Source: Anthropogastromicrobium aceti
GTDB taxonomy: Bacteria; Bacillota; Clostridia; Lachnospirales; Lachnospiraceae
DNA: 64,000 nucleotides
Direction: 5' to 3' (one strand)
Assembly (NCBI RefSeq): GCF_025567095.1
Contig: NZ_JAOQJH010000004.1
Shown: in pieces, positions 54,124 to 61,658 of the stretch
Layout of the letters: every line of letters begins with the position of its first letter
Position numbering within the stretch: position 1 is the stretch's first letter
Program-made: the position numbers and the translations under genes
The notes under the pieces: model-generated
Seen by the model: only the letters and a program-made list of their open reading frames with translations
Told to the model about the DNA's origin: nothing
Database searches by the model: none

Positions 54124-54262
54124 CTATTCAGAGCCATGCAAAATTGCTTTCTGTGAATGCTTGCATTCAGACAGAATAGCAATTTTATATGGCGAGATAA
54201 CCACATGAGCAAAATAGAAGCATCGAAGATGCGATTTTGCGAATGGGGTTCTGAATAGTTAC
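54120..54262. repeat. 143-bp inverted-repeat element (MITE-like)
   Basis: GTAACTATTCAGA (54120-54132) and TCTGAATAGTTAC (54250-54262) are exact 13-bp inverted repeats. The body has a long hairpin (AAAATTGCT/AGCAATTTT enclosing TTCTGT/ACAGAA and GAATG/CATTC) and a GCATC-GAA-GATGC hairpin. The right portion matches the 39530-39585 element. It lies between the MOSC gene and xdhC inside the operon. Confidence 0.85.
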
Positions 54263-54298
54263 AAAAGATGCAAAAAACAATTGGAGGAAACGTTATAC

Positions 54299-55297
54299 AT
54301 GAAAACACTTTATCAATTGTTATTAGATCGCTGGAATCAAAATTGTGATACAGTTCTGATCACTATTGTGGAAGGAAATGGTTCAATTCCGCGCACGACT
54401 GGAGCCTATATGGCGGCAGATCAGACAGGCAGAATTTATGGAACAATCGGCGGAGGAAATCTGGAATATCAGGCCGTAAAAAAAGCAATTACGCTTGCTG
54501 GAAAGGATGCTCATTTTGTCGAGGATTTTGACTTGGGAACAGGAGAAAATGGCGGCCTTGGAATGATCTGCGGAGGTAAAGTAAAGGTTTTATTTTACAG
54601 CGTGAAAAGCAAGGATACAAAGATTGCATCTTTTTTAAAGGAAGCATTAAAGATGGAAGAAGAGAAAAAGCCATATTGGCTGCTACTTCCATTTTCAAAA
54701 GGATATCCCAAAATAGAGTCTCATCTTGAGGAAGGACGAGGTCATTGCCGAATACTTGAAAAATACGAGAATGATGAAACTCAAAAGATCTATGCCGAGG
54801 AATTTAACTTTGATGGAAAGGTTTATATTTTCGGAGGCGGCCATCTTGCGCAGGAGCTTGTCCCAGTACTCAGTCATTTGGGATTTTGGTGCATGGTAAT
54901 GGATGACAGAGAGGAGTACACAGCCCCTAATTTGTTCCCAGGCGTACAGGAGACAAAAACTGTTGATTTTACTTTGCTTTCTGATATTTTGGAAGTAAAA
55001 AAGGAAGATTATCTTGTAGTTGTTACAAGAGGACATAGCTGTGATGCAGATGTTGAGCGGTTTGCGCTGCGCACACCTGCTTCTTATATAGGCGTAGTGG
55101 GAAGCAAACGAAAGACTCAGTACGTCAGAGAAAAACTACTGGCGGAGGGCTTCACCAATGAAGAACTTGACCGTGTACATGCACCAATTGGAATAGACAT
55201 TGCAAGTGAGACACCGGCCGAGATAGCTATCAGTATTGCGGCACAGCTTATACAAATTAGAGCAGAAAAAGCAGGATTACGGAGAAAAAACAAATGA
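54299..55297 (+). CDS. XdhC family molybdenum enzyme maturation factor
   Basis: 332 aa. N-terminal XdhC/CoxI domain (ITIVEGNGSIPRTTGAYM, GTIGGGNLEYQAV), then the Rossmann-type XdhC C-domain (VYIFGGGHLAQELVPVLSHLGFW, VVTRGHSCDADV, YIGVVGSKRKTQYV). XdhC binds the cofactor, promotes sulfuration and delivers it to xanthine-dehydrogenase-type enzymes. GGAGG before the ATG at 54299 decides against an upstream TTG at 54281. Its stop overlaps modA by four bases. Confidence 0.95.
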   Translation: MKTLYQLLLDRWNQNCDTVLITIVEGNGSIPRTTGAYMAADQTGRIYGTIGGGNLEYQAVKKAITLAGKDAHFVEDFDLGTGENGGLGMICGGKVKVLFYSVKSKDTKIASFLKEALKMEEEKKPYWLLLPFSKGYPKIESHLEEGRGHCRILEKYENDETQKIYAEEFNFDGKVYIFGGGHLAQELVPVLSHLGFWCMVMDDREEYTAPNLFPGVQETKTVDFTLLSDILEVKKEDYLVVVTRGHSCDADVERFALRTPASYIGVVGSKRKTQYVREKLLAEGFTNEELDRVHAPIGIDIASETPAEIAISIAAQLIQIRAEKAGLRRKNK

Positions 55298-56139
55298 GAA
55301 AAGCAGGGATGTTAATGGTAACGGCTTTGGCAGCATCACTGCTTGCAGGATGTGGTTATAAGGCATCAGACAAAAAAGAAGAAGTTACAATCACTGTATT
55401 TGCAGCGAAGAGTCTGAATCAGGTAATGGAGGAACTGATCGCAGAGTTTCAGAAAACACACGAAAATGTAAATGTACAGGGAAGCTATGACAGCTCAGGA
55501 ACTTTGATGGTTCAGATTGAAGAAGGCGCAGACTGTGACGTATTTTTCTCAGCAGCAGTTAAGCAGATGAATCAGCTTGATGAGACAGATGGTCTTGTCG
55601 TAGAGGGAACACGTCATAACGTTGTAAATAATCAGGTTTGTGTAGTAACATATAAGGAAAGTAACACTAAGGTAACAGGTCTTAAGGATATTAAAAATGC
55701 TGGCAGCATTGCACTTGCAGATGGTTCTGTGCCTGTAGGAAAATACACACGTCAGGCAATGGTAAATGCAGGAATGTTAGAAAAGGCAGATGATGTATCA
55801 AAGATTTCAACAACAGACATTTCAGAAGCACTTGGCGGTGTGGAAATCAATGAATGTGCAAATGTAGGTGTTGTTACGTCAGCAGTGGCAGAGGGATCAA
55901 ATGAGGTAGGAACTGTTTATTATTCCGATACATATGGATTAGAAGATCGTCTTGAAATTTTAGAGAAAATTCCTTATGATCTGACAGGAGATGTTATTTA
56001 TCCGGTAGCACAAATTCAAAATTCAGAGGCAGACGAGGCAGAAGCTACGACAGCAAAGGAATTTGTCGATTTCTTAATTACAGATGATGCAAAAGAAATT
56101 TTCCAGAAGTATTATTTCGATACTGATGTAGAAGATTAA
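55294..56139 (+). CDS. modA: Molybdate ABC transporter substrate-binding lipoprotein
   Basis: 281 aa. Signal peptide with lipobox LLAGC, then the ModA pattern ITVFAAKSLNQVMEELIAEFQ, SYDSSGTLMVQIEEGADCDVFFSAA, ALADGSVPVGKYTRQAM. Binds molybdate or tungstate outside the cell. It is coupled to xdhC by ATGA overlap, tying metal uptake to enzyme maturation. Confidence 0.95.
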   Translation: MRKAGMLMVTALAASLLAGCGYKASDKKEEVTITVFAAKSLNQVMEELIAEFQKTHENVNVQGSYDSSGTLMVQIEEGADCDVFFSAAVKQMNQLDETDGLVVEGTRHNVVNNQVCVVTYKESNTKVTGLKDIKNAGSIALADGSVPVGKYTRQAMVNAGMLEKADDVSKISTTDISEALGGVEINECANVGVVTSAVAEGSNEVGTVYYSDTYGLEDRLEILEKIPYDLTGDVIYPVAQIQNSEADEAEATTAKEFVDFLITDDAKEIFQKYYFDTDVED

Positions 56140-56202
56140 AAGTAAGTTTTGCTCCTGTGGACGTGGTACTTTTTATGAATTTATAGAAAGAATGGTGGCA
56201 CA

Positions 56203-56907
56203 ATGGAAGAATTGATGGAATTTATGAGAGGGCTTGATTGGAGTCCTTTGCTGATCTCATTAAAGACTGGAGTGGTGGCAACCATTCTTTCTTTTTTTGG
56301 CGGGATCTTTGCAGCAAGACAGGTAATAAAAGTAGGACCTAAAACAAAAGCAGTATTGGATGGTATTCTTACACTGCCAATGGTACTGCCGCCAACGGTA
56401 GCCGGTTTTTTTCTTTTACTGATTTTTAGTCTGCGCCGTCCATTTGGCGCTGCGCTTTATGAAGGCTGTGGAATTAAGGTCGTACAGACTTGGCTTGGCT
56501 GCGTGCTTGCAGCAACTGTGATTGCTTTTCCTCTTATGTATAGAAATGCCAGAGCAGCATTTGAGCAGGTAGATGCAAATTTAATCTATGCAGCCAGAAC
56601 ACTTGGTATGTCGGAAATGAAAATTTTCTGGAAGGTTGTGATTCCATCAGCGCGTCCAGGAATACTTTCTGGAACGATTTTGACATTTGCAAGAGCCATG
56701 GGAGAGTATGGAGCTACATCTATGCTTGCAGGAAATATTCCGAAAAAGACAGGAACGATTTCCCAGAAAATTGCGATGGTAATTCAAAATGGAGATTACA
56801 AGACAGCCGGCTTTTGGGTAATGGTGATCATGGTGATTGCATTTGTCGTTGTGCTGTTAATGAATCTTTTAGGATCAGGAAAAAACAAACAGAAAAAACA
56901 ATGGTAA
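56203..56907 (+). CDS. modB: Molybdate ABC transporter permease
   Basis: 234 aa with five to six membrane helices and the ModB/CysW-type EAA loop (YAARTLGMSEMKIFWKVVIPSARPG, quoted here only as AARTLGMSEMKIFWKVV). LTLPMVLPPTVAGFFLL and RAMGEYGATSMLAGN are characteristic. Ribosome site AGAAAGAATGG is modest. Between modA and modC. Confidence 0.95.
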   Translation: MEELMEFMRGLDWSPLLISLKTGVVATILSFFGGIFAARQVIKVGPKTKAVLDGILTLPMVLPPTVAGFFLLLIFSLRRPFGAALYEGCGIKVVQTWLGCVLAATVIAFPLMYRNARAAFEQVDANLIYAARTLGMSEMKIFWKVVIPSARPGILSGTILTFARAMGEYGATSMLAGNIPKKTGTISQKIAMVIQNGDYKTAGFWVMVIMVIAFVVVLLMNLLGSGKNKQKKQW

Positions 56908-56928
56908 TGATAGGGGCAAAAGACAGAT

Positions 56929-58005
56929 ATGTTGCAGGTAACGATAAAAAAGAAACTGGGAAATTTTTTGCTGGATGTGGACTTTTGCATGGATGGCGGA
57001 GTATTTGCAATTCTGGGTGCATCTGGATGCGGAAAAAGTATGACGTTAAAATGCATTGCAGGTATTGAGCGTCCTGACGAAGGAAGAATTGTTTTAAATG
57101 ACAGAGTGCTGTTTGATTCGAAAAAAAAGATAAATTTGCCGCCGCAAAAAAGAAAAGTCGGATATATGTTTCAGGATTATGCATTATTTCCTAACATGAA
57201 TGTGGTACAAAATATACAGGCAGGAATGGGCAGAAAGCCAGATCAAAAAAAGGTGCAGGAATACATAACAGGTTTTCATCTGACAGGTCTTGAAACACAC
57301 ATGCCAGATCAGCTATCAGGAGGTCAAAAGCAGCGCGTCGCGATGGCGCGTATGTTAGCGGCAGAACCAGAGTTTCTTCTTTTAGATGAACCATTTGCCG
57401 CATTAGACAGCTATCTTAAGTGGAAGATGGAGCAGCAGATGATGGATTTGTTAAAAGATATTCAAAAGCCAGCCTTGTTTGTATCGCACAGCAGAGATGA
57501 AGTGTATCGCCTTTGCGATACTGTAAGCTGTATCAATCAGGGAAAGATGGAAGTGATTGAGCCGGTAAAAGAATTTTTTAAGAATCCAAAGACAAAAACA
57601 GCAGCTCTCTTGTCAGGCTGTAAAAATATTTGCAGCGTGGAACTGGTAAAGGATTTAGAGCCGACAGAAACACAGATGAAGGACACATCGTCTGGCAAAC
57701 TTTGGGCAGCAGAATGGGGTGTGGCGTTTGATGTATCAAAGGAAGCATTTACGACGCGTACTGTTGGAATCAGGGCTCATTATATGATGCAAAAAAAGCC
57801 AAAAGCAGGTCATATAACGGAATTGACAGTTGGCGAATACAGGATATTAGAGGATCCGTTTGAGTGGAATATTTCATTTCGAAAAGATGAGAACTGTGAG
57901 TGGCTGCAGTGGAAGATCAGTAAAAGTGACTGGAATCCTTCTATGGGTGTTCCAAAAGTACTTTACGTGAGAGAGGAAGATCTGCTATTATTAGATAAAG
58001 AATAA
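56929..58005 (+). CDS. modC: Molybdate ABC transporter ATP-binding protein
   Basis: 358 aa. Walker A GASGCGKS, Q-loop YMFQDYALFPNM, signature LSGGQKQR, Walker B FLLLDEPFAALD, switch HSRDEVYR. The C-terminal 120 residues take the place of the TOBE/Mop domain of classical ModC but are diverged (KNICSVELVKDLEPTE, VGIRAHYMMQKK). Last gene of the selenium/molybdenum operon; no terminator is seen before the next gene. Confidence 0.95.
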   Translation: MLQVTIKKKLGNFLLDVDFCMDGGVFAILGASGCGKSMTLKCIAGIERPDEGRIVLNDRVLFDSKKKINLPPQKRKVGYMFQDYALFPNMNVVQNIQAGMGRKPDQKKVQEYITGFHLTGLETHMPDQLSGGQKQRVAMARMLAAEPEFLLLDEPFAALDSYLKWKMEQQMMDLLKDIQKPALFVSHSRDEVYRLCDTVSCINQGKMEVIEPVKEFFKNPKTKTAALLSGCKNICSVELVKDLEPTETQMKDTSSGKLWAAEWGVAFDVSKEAFTTRTVGIRAHYMMQKKPKAGHITELTVGEYRILEDPFEWNISFRKDENCEWLQWKISKSDWNPSMGVPKVLYVREEDLLLLDKE

Positions 58006-58029
58006 ATAGCAGCAAGCAGAGGTATGTAT

Positions 58030-58866
58030 ATGAGAAATAAAAAAAATATAATCAAGGCTTCATCAGCACAGCTTCCAGAATTAGAATGGTATGTTGGAAA
58101 TAAAGAAGTGCATCTTCTTCGCTATTATGAGCCAGAGCCGGGCATTTTTATTGCAGAAAGCAAAAATGTTATTGATATTGCTCTTCGCAAAGGCTACGAG
58201 CCGCTAAGCGTTGTCTGTACTGAAAAAATGGAAAAAGATGAGATTTTAGATCGTGTGGGAGAGGCACCTATTTACATAGTAGATCCAGAGGATGCCAAAA
58301 GAGAATTTGGCTATGTATTGACAGGTGGAATTTCATGCGCGATGCGAAGAAAAGAAAATTTTGATTATAAAAAAGTGCTTGAAAATGCAAAGCGTATTGT
58401 TGTGCTTGAGGATGTAGAAAATCCAACAAACATCGGTGCAATCTTTAGAAGTGCAGCAGCATTTGGCATAGACGCTGTATTATTGTCACCAGCCTGTGTA
58501 GATCCGTTTTATCGCCGTGCAATGCGTGTAAGTGTAGGAAATGCACTTCTTGTTCCATGGGCTTATATTGGAAGCAGCGAGGCAAGATGGAAGGAAGAGG
58601 GCATTGGATGGCTGAAGGAGGAAGGCTTTCAGACAGTTGCAATGGCACTTCGTTCAGATAATATTCGAATTGATGATCCAGTTTTAAAACAAAAAGATCG
58701 ACTCGCGATCATCATGGGAAACGAAGGACAGGGACTTGCAGAGTCCACAATCAATGCAGCTGATTATGTAGCTAAAATTCCAATGATGAACGGAGTCGAT
58801 TCTCTTAATGTAGCAGTCGCAGCCGGACTAGCAATGTGGGAACTCACCCAACACCGAAATCAGTGA
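58030..58866 (+). CDS. TrmH/SpoU-family RNA 2'-O-methyltransferase
   Basis: 278-aa SPOUT methyltransferase. Motif 1 NPTNIGAIFRSAAAFGIDAV, motif 2 IIMGNEGQGL, motif 3 IPMMNGVDSLNVAVAAG, preceded by a substrate-binding N-domain (about 1-110). It modifies rRNA or tRNA; the site cannot be told. AGAGG fits the ATG at 58030 better than the one at 58024. Its end overlaps the convergent radical SAM gene by 23 bases. Confidence 0.92.
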   Translation: MRNKKNIIKASSAQLPELEWYVGNKEVHLLRYYEPEPGIFIAESKNVIDIALRKGYEPLSVVCTEKMEKDEILDRVGEAPIYIVDPEDAKREFGYVLTGGISCAMRRKENFDYKKVLENAKRIVVLEDVENPTNIGAIFRSAAAFGIDAVLLSPACVDPFYRRAMRVSVGNALLVPWAYIGSSEARWKEEGIGWLKEEGFQTVAMALRSDNIRIDDPVLKQKDRLAIIMGNEGQGLAESTINAADYVAKIPMMNGVDSLNVAVAAGLAMWELTQHRNQ

Positions 58867-59542
58867 TATCGTATAATACTTCAACAGAAGGATCGTCAAG
58901 CAGCCAGTTGTATTCCTTCATAAACCAGCGAACAAGCTCTTCATCACGTTTGATTGGTGTAGTATTATTGTTGTATACATTTACTGTTCCAAGCTTAAAA
59001 TAGCGCTTTAGGCAGTCAATGTCGTGCGCGATCATTTCCTTTGTCTGCCCCTTTATGCCGACCATCAGACATGGAGAGTCAAAATATTCTGCTACCTCTT
59101 CAGGTGACTGAAAGTCGGCATGCTTATTAAGAACATGCTCACGAAAATCGCTGTCAAATGTCTCTACGCCAATCTTAAAAATGATCGGCACCTGCATGCG
59201 GCTTCGCATTGCAGCGAGGTGTTTTCTATACATCCAGTGCGATTCAAAAAAGAGCTTATGGATGTTTTTAGTTTTTATTACATTTTCAATATCATCAAGT
59301 GTCTGCTTTGGAAGTTCAAAGCAGCTTCCTGAATTGATGACCTCTAAAACACCAAATTCGCCGGTGACTTGATCTAAAATGCTTTTATTTAATGAAATCA
59401 TCTCTGCTTCATCATGTCCATTGTCTTCGATGTAATCACAAAATGTGCATTTTCCCCAAGCGCATGGAAAAGCACGCAGCAGACAAATTTCACGGTTATT
59501 TTTATCAGTAATTTTACTGTAGCGTTCAACAGGGATTCCCAT
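58844..59542 (-). CDS. queL: Radical SAM protein, probable queuine lyase QueL
   Basis: A 232-aa short radical SAM protein. Cluster cysteines are Cys27, Cys32 and Cys35 in CAWGKCTFCDY, that is CX4CX2C instead of the usual CX3CX2C. It follows, on the same strand, a nucleoside hydrolase and an ECF S-component under a preQ1-I riboswitch. This matches the queuosine-salvage set known from Clostridioides difficile, where QueL converts queuine to preQ1. Assignment is by context, size and cofactor motif. Ribosome site AAGGAG. An inverted-repeat element separates it from the transporter gene. Confidence 0.75.
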   Translation of the reverse strand: MGIPVERYSKITDKNNREICLLRAFPCAWGKCTFCDYIEDNGHDEAEMISLNKSILDQVTGEFGVLEVINSGSCFELPKQTLDDIENVIKTKNIHKLFFESHWMYRKHLAAMRSRMQVPIIFKIGVETFDSDFREHVLNKHADFQSPEEVAEYFDSPCLMVGIKGQTKEMIAHDIDCLKRYFKLGTVNVYNNNTTPIKRDEELVRWFMKEYNWLLDDPSVEVLYDITDFGVG

Positions 59543-59570
59543 AAATTACTCCTTATATTATATGATGTTG

Positions 59571-59757
59571 GGGTCAAAAGGTATTTTCCCCCAACTGATA
59601 CCCACGAATTGCTTCGTTGCTATGCAACTTTCGCAATTCTAAAAACATTCGGATTCGCTGATTTTCTTTGAAAATCGCTGCATCCTCATGTTTTTGCGGG
59701 TCCCAAGCTCAAAACCCTAATCGTGCAAGCACGAACGGCTTTTGGAGCTTTTGACCC
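59571..59757. repeat. 187-bp structured inverted-repeat element
   Basis: GGGTCAAAAG (59571-59580) and CTTTTGACCC (59748-59757) are exact end repeats. Between them are hairpins GAATTGC/GCAATTC (59606-59612, 59633-59639) with GTTGC/GCAAC inside, AAAAACAT/ATGTTTTT (59641-59648, 59688-59695) enclosing GATTTTC/GAAAATC, and CGTGCAAGCACG (59722-59733). It fills the space between the ECF S-component gene and queL and encodes no protein. Confidence 0.8.
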
Positions 59758-59762
59758 TAGTA

Positions 59763-60398
59763 TCAATTCGCTGCAAGGCGCTGCTTAATGGAAACAGGAA
59801 GCACGCGAACCATTGCCATGACAAGCGCAAGGCTTACTGCGCGGTCACAAAAATCAGTTAAAAACTGAACAAGAACGATGCTTGCTGTCAGCCCAAGCGG
59901 TGTCTTTGCAGCCAGAAATTGAACAAGAATTGCAGAGCCAGATGAGGTTACTCCTCCAAAAAGAACTGTGCAGATAAAAGCACTGACAACTGTTCCTGGA
60001 AGAGAGATCACAAAGGCACGTCCTATCATGATTGCGGCATCCTTAACGGTACTTATATGACCGAGTGACAAAATGCGCTGAAGTTTAGCACCGCCGCGAA
60101 GACCAGAAAAACCTGTGTGAGCAAGACCACTCATAAAACCAACGATCATGCCGACAGGTGCGAAATACAGTGAGTAAATATCACCAGTAAAAGCCATGAT
60201 CAGACCGCCAAGCAGACCAGGGATTAAGCCGCACCATGGTCCAAGCATGGCACCGATCATGATGGTTCCGATGCTGTCTAAATAAATTGGAAGACGAAGA
60301 GCAAGCGCAATCTGTCCGCCTATGACATTCATAACAATTGCCAGTGCAATCAAACAAATCTGATAAGTTCCAAGTTTTCTTCTATTATTATTTTCCAT
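59763..60398 (-). CDS. ECF transporter S-component, probable queuosine/queuine/preQ1 uptake (QrtT/QueT type)
   Basis: A 211-aa membrane protein with six helices and the S-component pattern LPIYLDSIGTIMIGAMLGPWCGLIPG, quoted here as LDSIGTIMIGAMLG. It would give substrate specificity to the shared energy-coupling module (EcfA/A'/T), which is not in the window. Downstream of queK and under the preQ1-I riboswitch, the substrate is most likely a queuosine precursor or the nucleoside itself. AGAGG ribosome site. The alternative, a pyrimidine or vitamin substrate, is less consistent with the riboswitch. Confidence 0.8.
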   Translation of the reverse strand: MENNNRRKLGTYQICLIALAIVMNVIGGQIALALRLPIYLDSIGTIMIGAMLGPWCGLIPGLLGGLIMAFTGDIYSLYFAPVGMIVGFMSGLAHTGFSGLRGGAKLQRILSLGHISTVKDAAIMIGRAFVISLPGTVVSAFICTVLFGGVTSSGSAILVQFLAAKTPLGLTASIVLVQFLTDFCDRAVSLALVMAMVRVLPVSIKQRLAAN

Positions 60399-60453
60399 TT
60401 CAAATACCTCTTTTTATATAAGTTTTGACATTAATTTGATAAAATCATACAAG

Positions 60454-61455
60454 TTACGAATTGACACGTATCTGCTTTGGACTTCGCACCATATCGGATA
60501 GAAGATCAAGCTCATCAGGAGTCTTATTAAGCAGGCACGAGAAAAAGAAGGTAAAGAAACGGACAGGATCAGTCTGTGTCAGCACCACGCTATTAGATTC
60601 CTTCTTATAGAAATTCATAGAGTCAACAACGGTTTGACCGATGCTTATGCCGCCTGTCTCAACAGCCGTGTAGGCATTAAAACCACTGCAAAATGAATGA
60701 TCAGCAAAATAGGCAACAGCGAGCGGATCATTGATGACGCATCCAATCATATGCTCCCATTCCCAATGAAAATCAAGGTAGAATTTCGTGATAGCCTCAA
60801 CAAATGAGCCAGTTTTGCTGTCGAGACGCTTTAAATAGGAGATAAGATCTGGCGTAAGAACGATCTGTCTTGTCACGTCGAGGCCAACCATATGGATAAG
60901 ACGCTTTTGTCTGGCAGCCGTCTCATAGACAAGCGCAGCGGCATCAGGATCTGCCCAGTAGTTATACTCAGCGACAGGAGAACAATTGCCGTGACTCTTA
61001 AAAGCACCGCCCATCGATACCAGTTCATCAATTGCAGCAAAAGCAGCAGGATTTTTCTGGATGAGACGTGCAAGATTTGTCATCGGACCAAGTGCGATGA
61101 CGCTGCAGTGCGTTTTAAGAATTGTTTCCTCAAGAAAAGAGACGGCATCAGTGTGGAAAGAAAAATTTTCCACTGGCTCAAGAAAGCTTTCGCCTAAGCC
61201 ATCAGCGCCGTGTGTGTCAAGCGCGTTTACATAGTCGCGCTTTAGTGGTGTGCGTTCACCAGTAAAAATTGGAATGTCAAGGCGATTCATTTGACGAAGC
61301 ACCTTTGCAGCATTGCCTGCCCCCATTTCAGTCGGGGAATTTCCACAGACAATTGTGATTCCAAGCACCTCAATCTGATCACAGGAGAGGGCAAGCATGA
61401 TCGCAAGGCTGTCGTCGATGCCCGGATCACAGTCGATAATTACTTTTTTTCGCAT
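60454..61455 (-). CDS. queK: Nucleoside hydrolase, probable queuosine hydrolase QueK
   Basis: 333-aa IunH-family hydrolase with the Ca2+/ribose site DCDPGIDD (residues 8-15), ITIVCGNSPTEMGAGNAAKVL, DTHGADGLGES, and a late-domain NDPLAVAYFAD. The general family cleaves nucleosides to base and ribose. As first gene behind a preQ1-I riboswitch and beside an ECF S-component and a small radical SAM protein, the most likely substrate is queuosine, giving queuine. Start at the ATG at 61455, behind AAAGGAAC; a longer frame to 61482 would run through the leader terminator. Confidence 0.82.
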   Translation of the reverse strand: MRKKVIIDCDPGIDDSLAIMLALSCDQIEVLGITIVCGNSPTEMGAGNAAKVLRQMNRLDIPIFTGERTPLKRDYVNALDTHGADGLGESFLEPVENFSFHTDAVSFLEETILKTHCSVIALGPMTNLARLIQKNPAAFAAIDELVSMGGAFKSHGNCSPVAEYNYWADPDAAALVYETAARQKRLIHMVGLDVTRQIVLTPDLISYLKRLDSKTGSFVEAITKFYLDFHWEWEHMIGCVINDPLAVAYFADHSFCSGFNAYTAVETGGISIGQTVVDSMNFYKKESNSVVLTQTDPVRFFTFFFSCLLNKTPDELDLLSDMVRSPKQIRVNS

Positions 61456-61490
61456 AATAAGCTGTTCCTTTCTTTTTTGCAAAAGGCATC

Positions 61491-61567
61491 AAAAAAAGCG
61501 CTGCCTTCGCACAAATTTGAACACCTCAAAAACTACAGCGAAAACAGCGCTCTTAAAAAAGAACGCT
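61491..61567 (-). terminator. Leader attenuator: terminator and competing antiterminator of the queK operon
   Basis: Read on the minus strand: AGCGCTGTTTTCGC (complement of 61538-61551) pairs over 14 bp, two of them G-U, with GCGAAGGCAGCGCT (complement of 61497-61510), followed by a run of T. That is a full intrinsic terminator inside the 5' leader. AGCGTTCTT (complement of 61559-61567) pairs alternatively with AAGAGCGCT (complement of 61546-61554), which would break the terminator stem. This is the expression platform of the riboswitch upstream. Confidence 0.85.
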
Positions 61568-61574
61568 TCATCAG

Positions 61575-61609
61575 CCTAGTTTTTTATACTGGGAGGGTTT
61601 CGAACCAGT
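61575..61609 (-). promoter_or_regulatory. preQ1-I riboswitch aptamer
   Basis: Minus strand: P1 ACTGG/CCAGT encloses a 12-base C-rich loop and is followed by ATAAAAAACTAGG. The A-rich tail is the hallmark of the class I preQ1 aptamer (the Bacillus subtilis queC aptamer has the same ATAAAAAACTA string). The terminal AGG can pair with CCT in the loop to close the H-type pseudoknot. An AGGC/GCCT mini-hairpin (61610-61622) precedes it at the transcript start. Downstream terminator/antiterminator and queuosine-salvage genes agree with the call. Confidence 0.85.
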
Positions 61610-61629
61610 AGGCAAATCGCCTGTGCCCT

Positions 61630-61658
61630 ATTATACTGACAAAGTTCGGATTTGTCCA
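61630..61658 (-). promoter_or_regulatory. Promoter of the queK operon
   Basis: Minus strand: TGGACA (complement of 61653-61658), 17-base spacer, TATAAT (complement of 61630-61635). It lies within the last codons of the upstream araC-type gene. Predicted start of RNA about 61623, directly before the aptamer. Confidence 0.8.

Noticed and set aside
61588..61612. GGGTTTCGAACC looked like the T-arm of a tRNA.
   Set aside because: No acceptor, D or anticodon arms can be built around it. The same bases fit the preQ1-I aptamer with a downstream expression platform.
1916..61645. A 16-base string (ATTATACTGACAAAGT) occurs both in the pdxS promoter (1916-1931) and in the queK promoter (61630-61645).
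   Set aside because: One shared 16-mer in 64 kb is near chance expectation, and both include a TATAAT box. The second copy is inside the araC-type coding region. No wider similarity.
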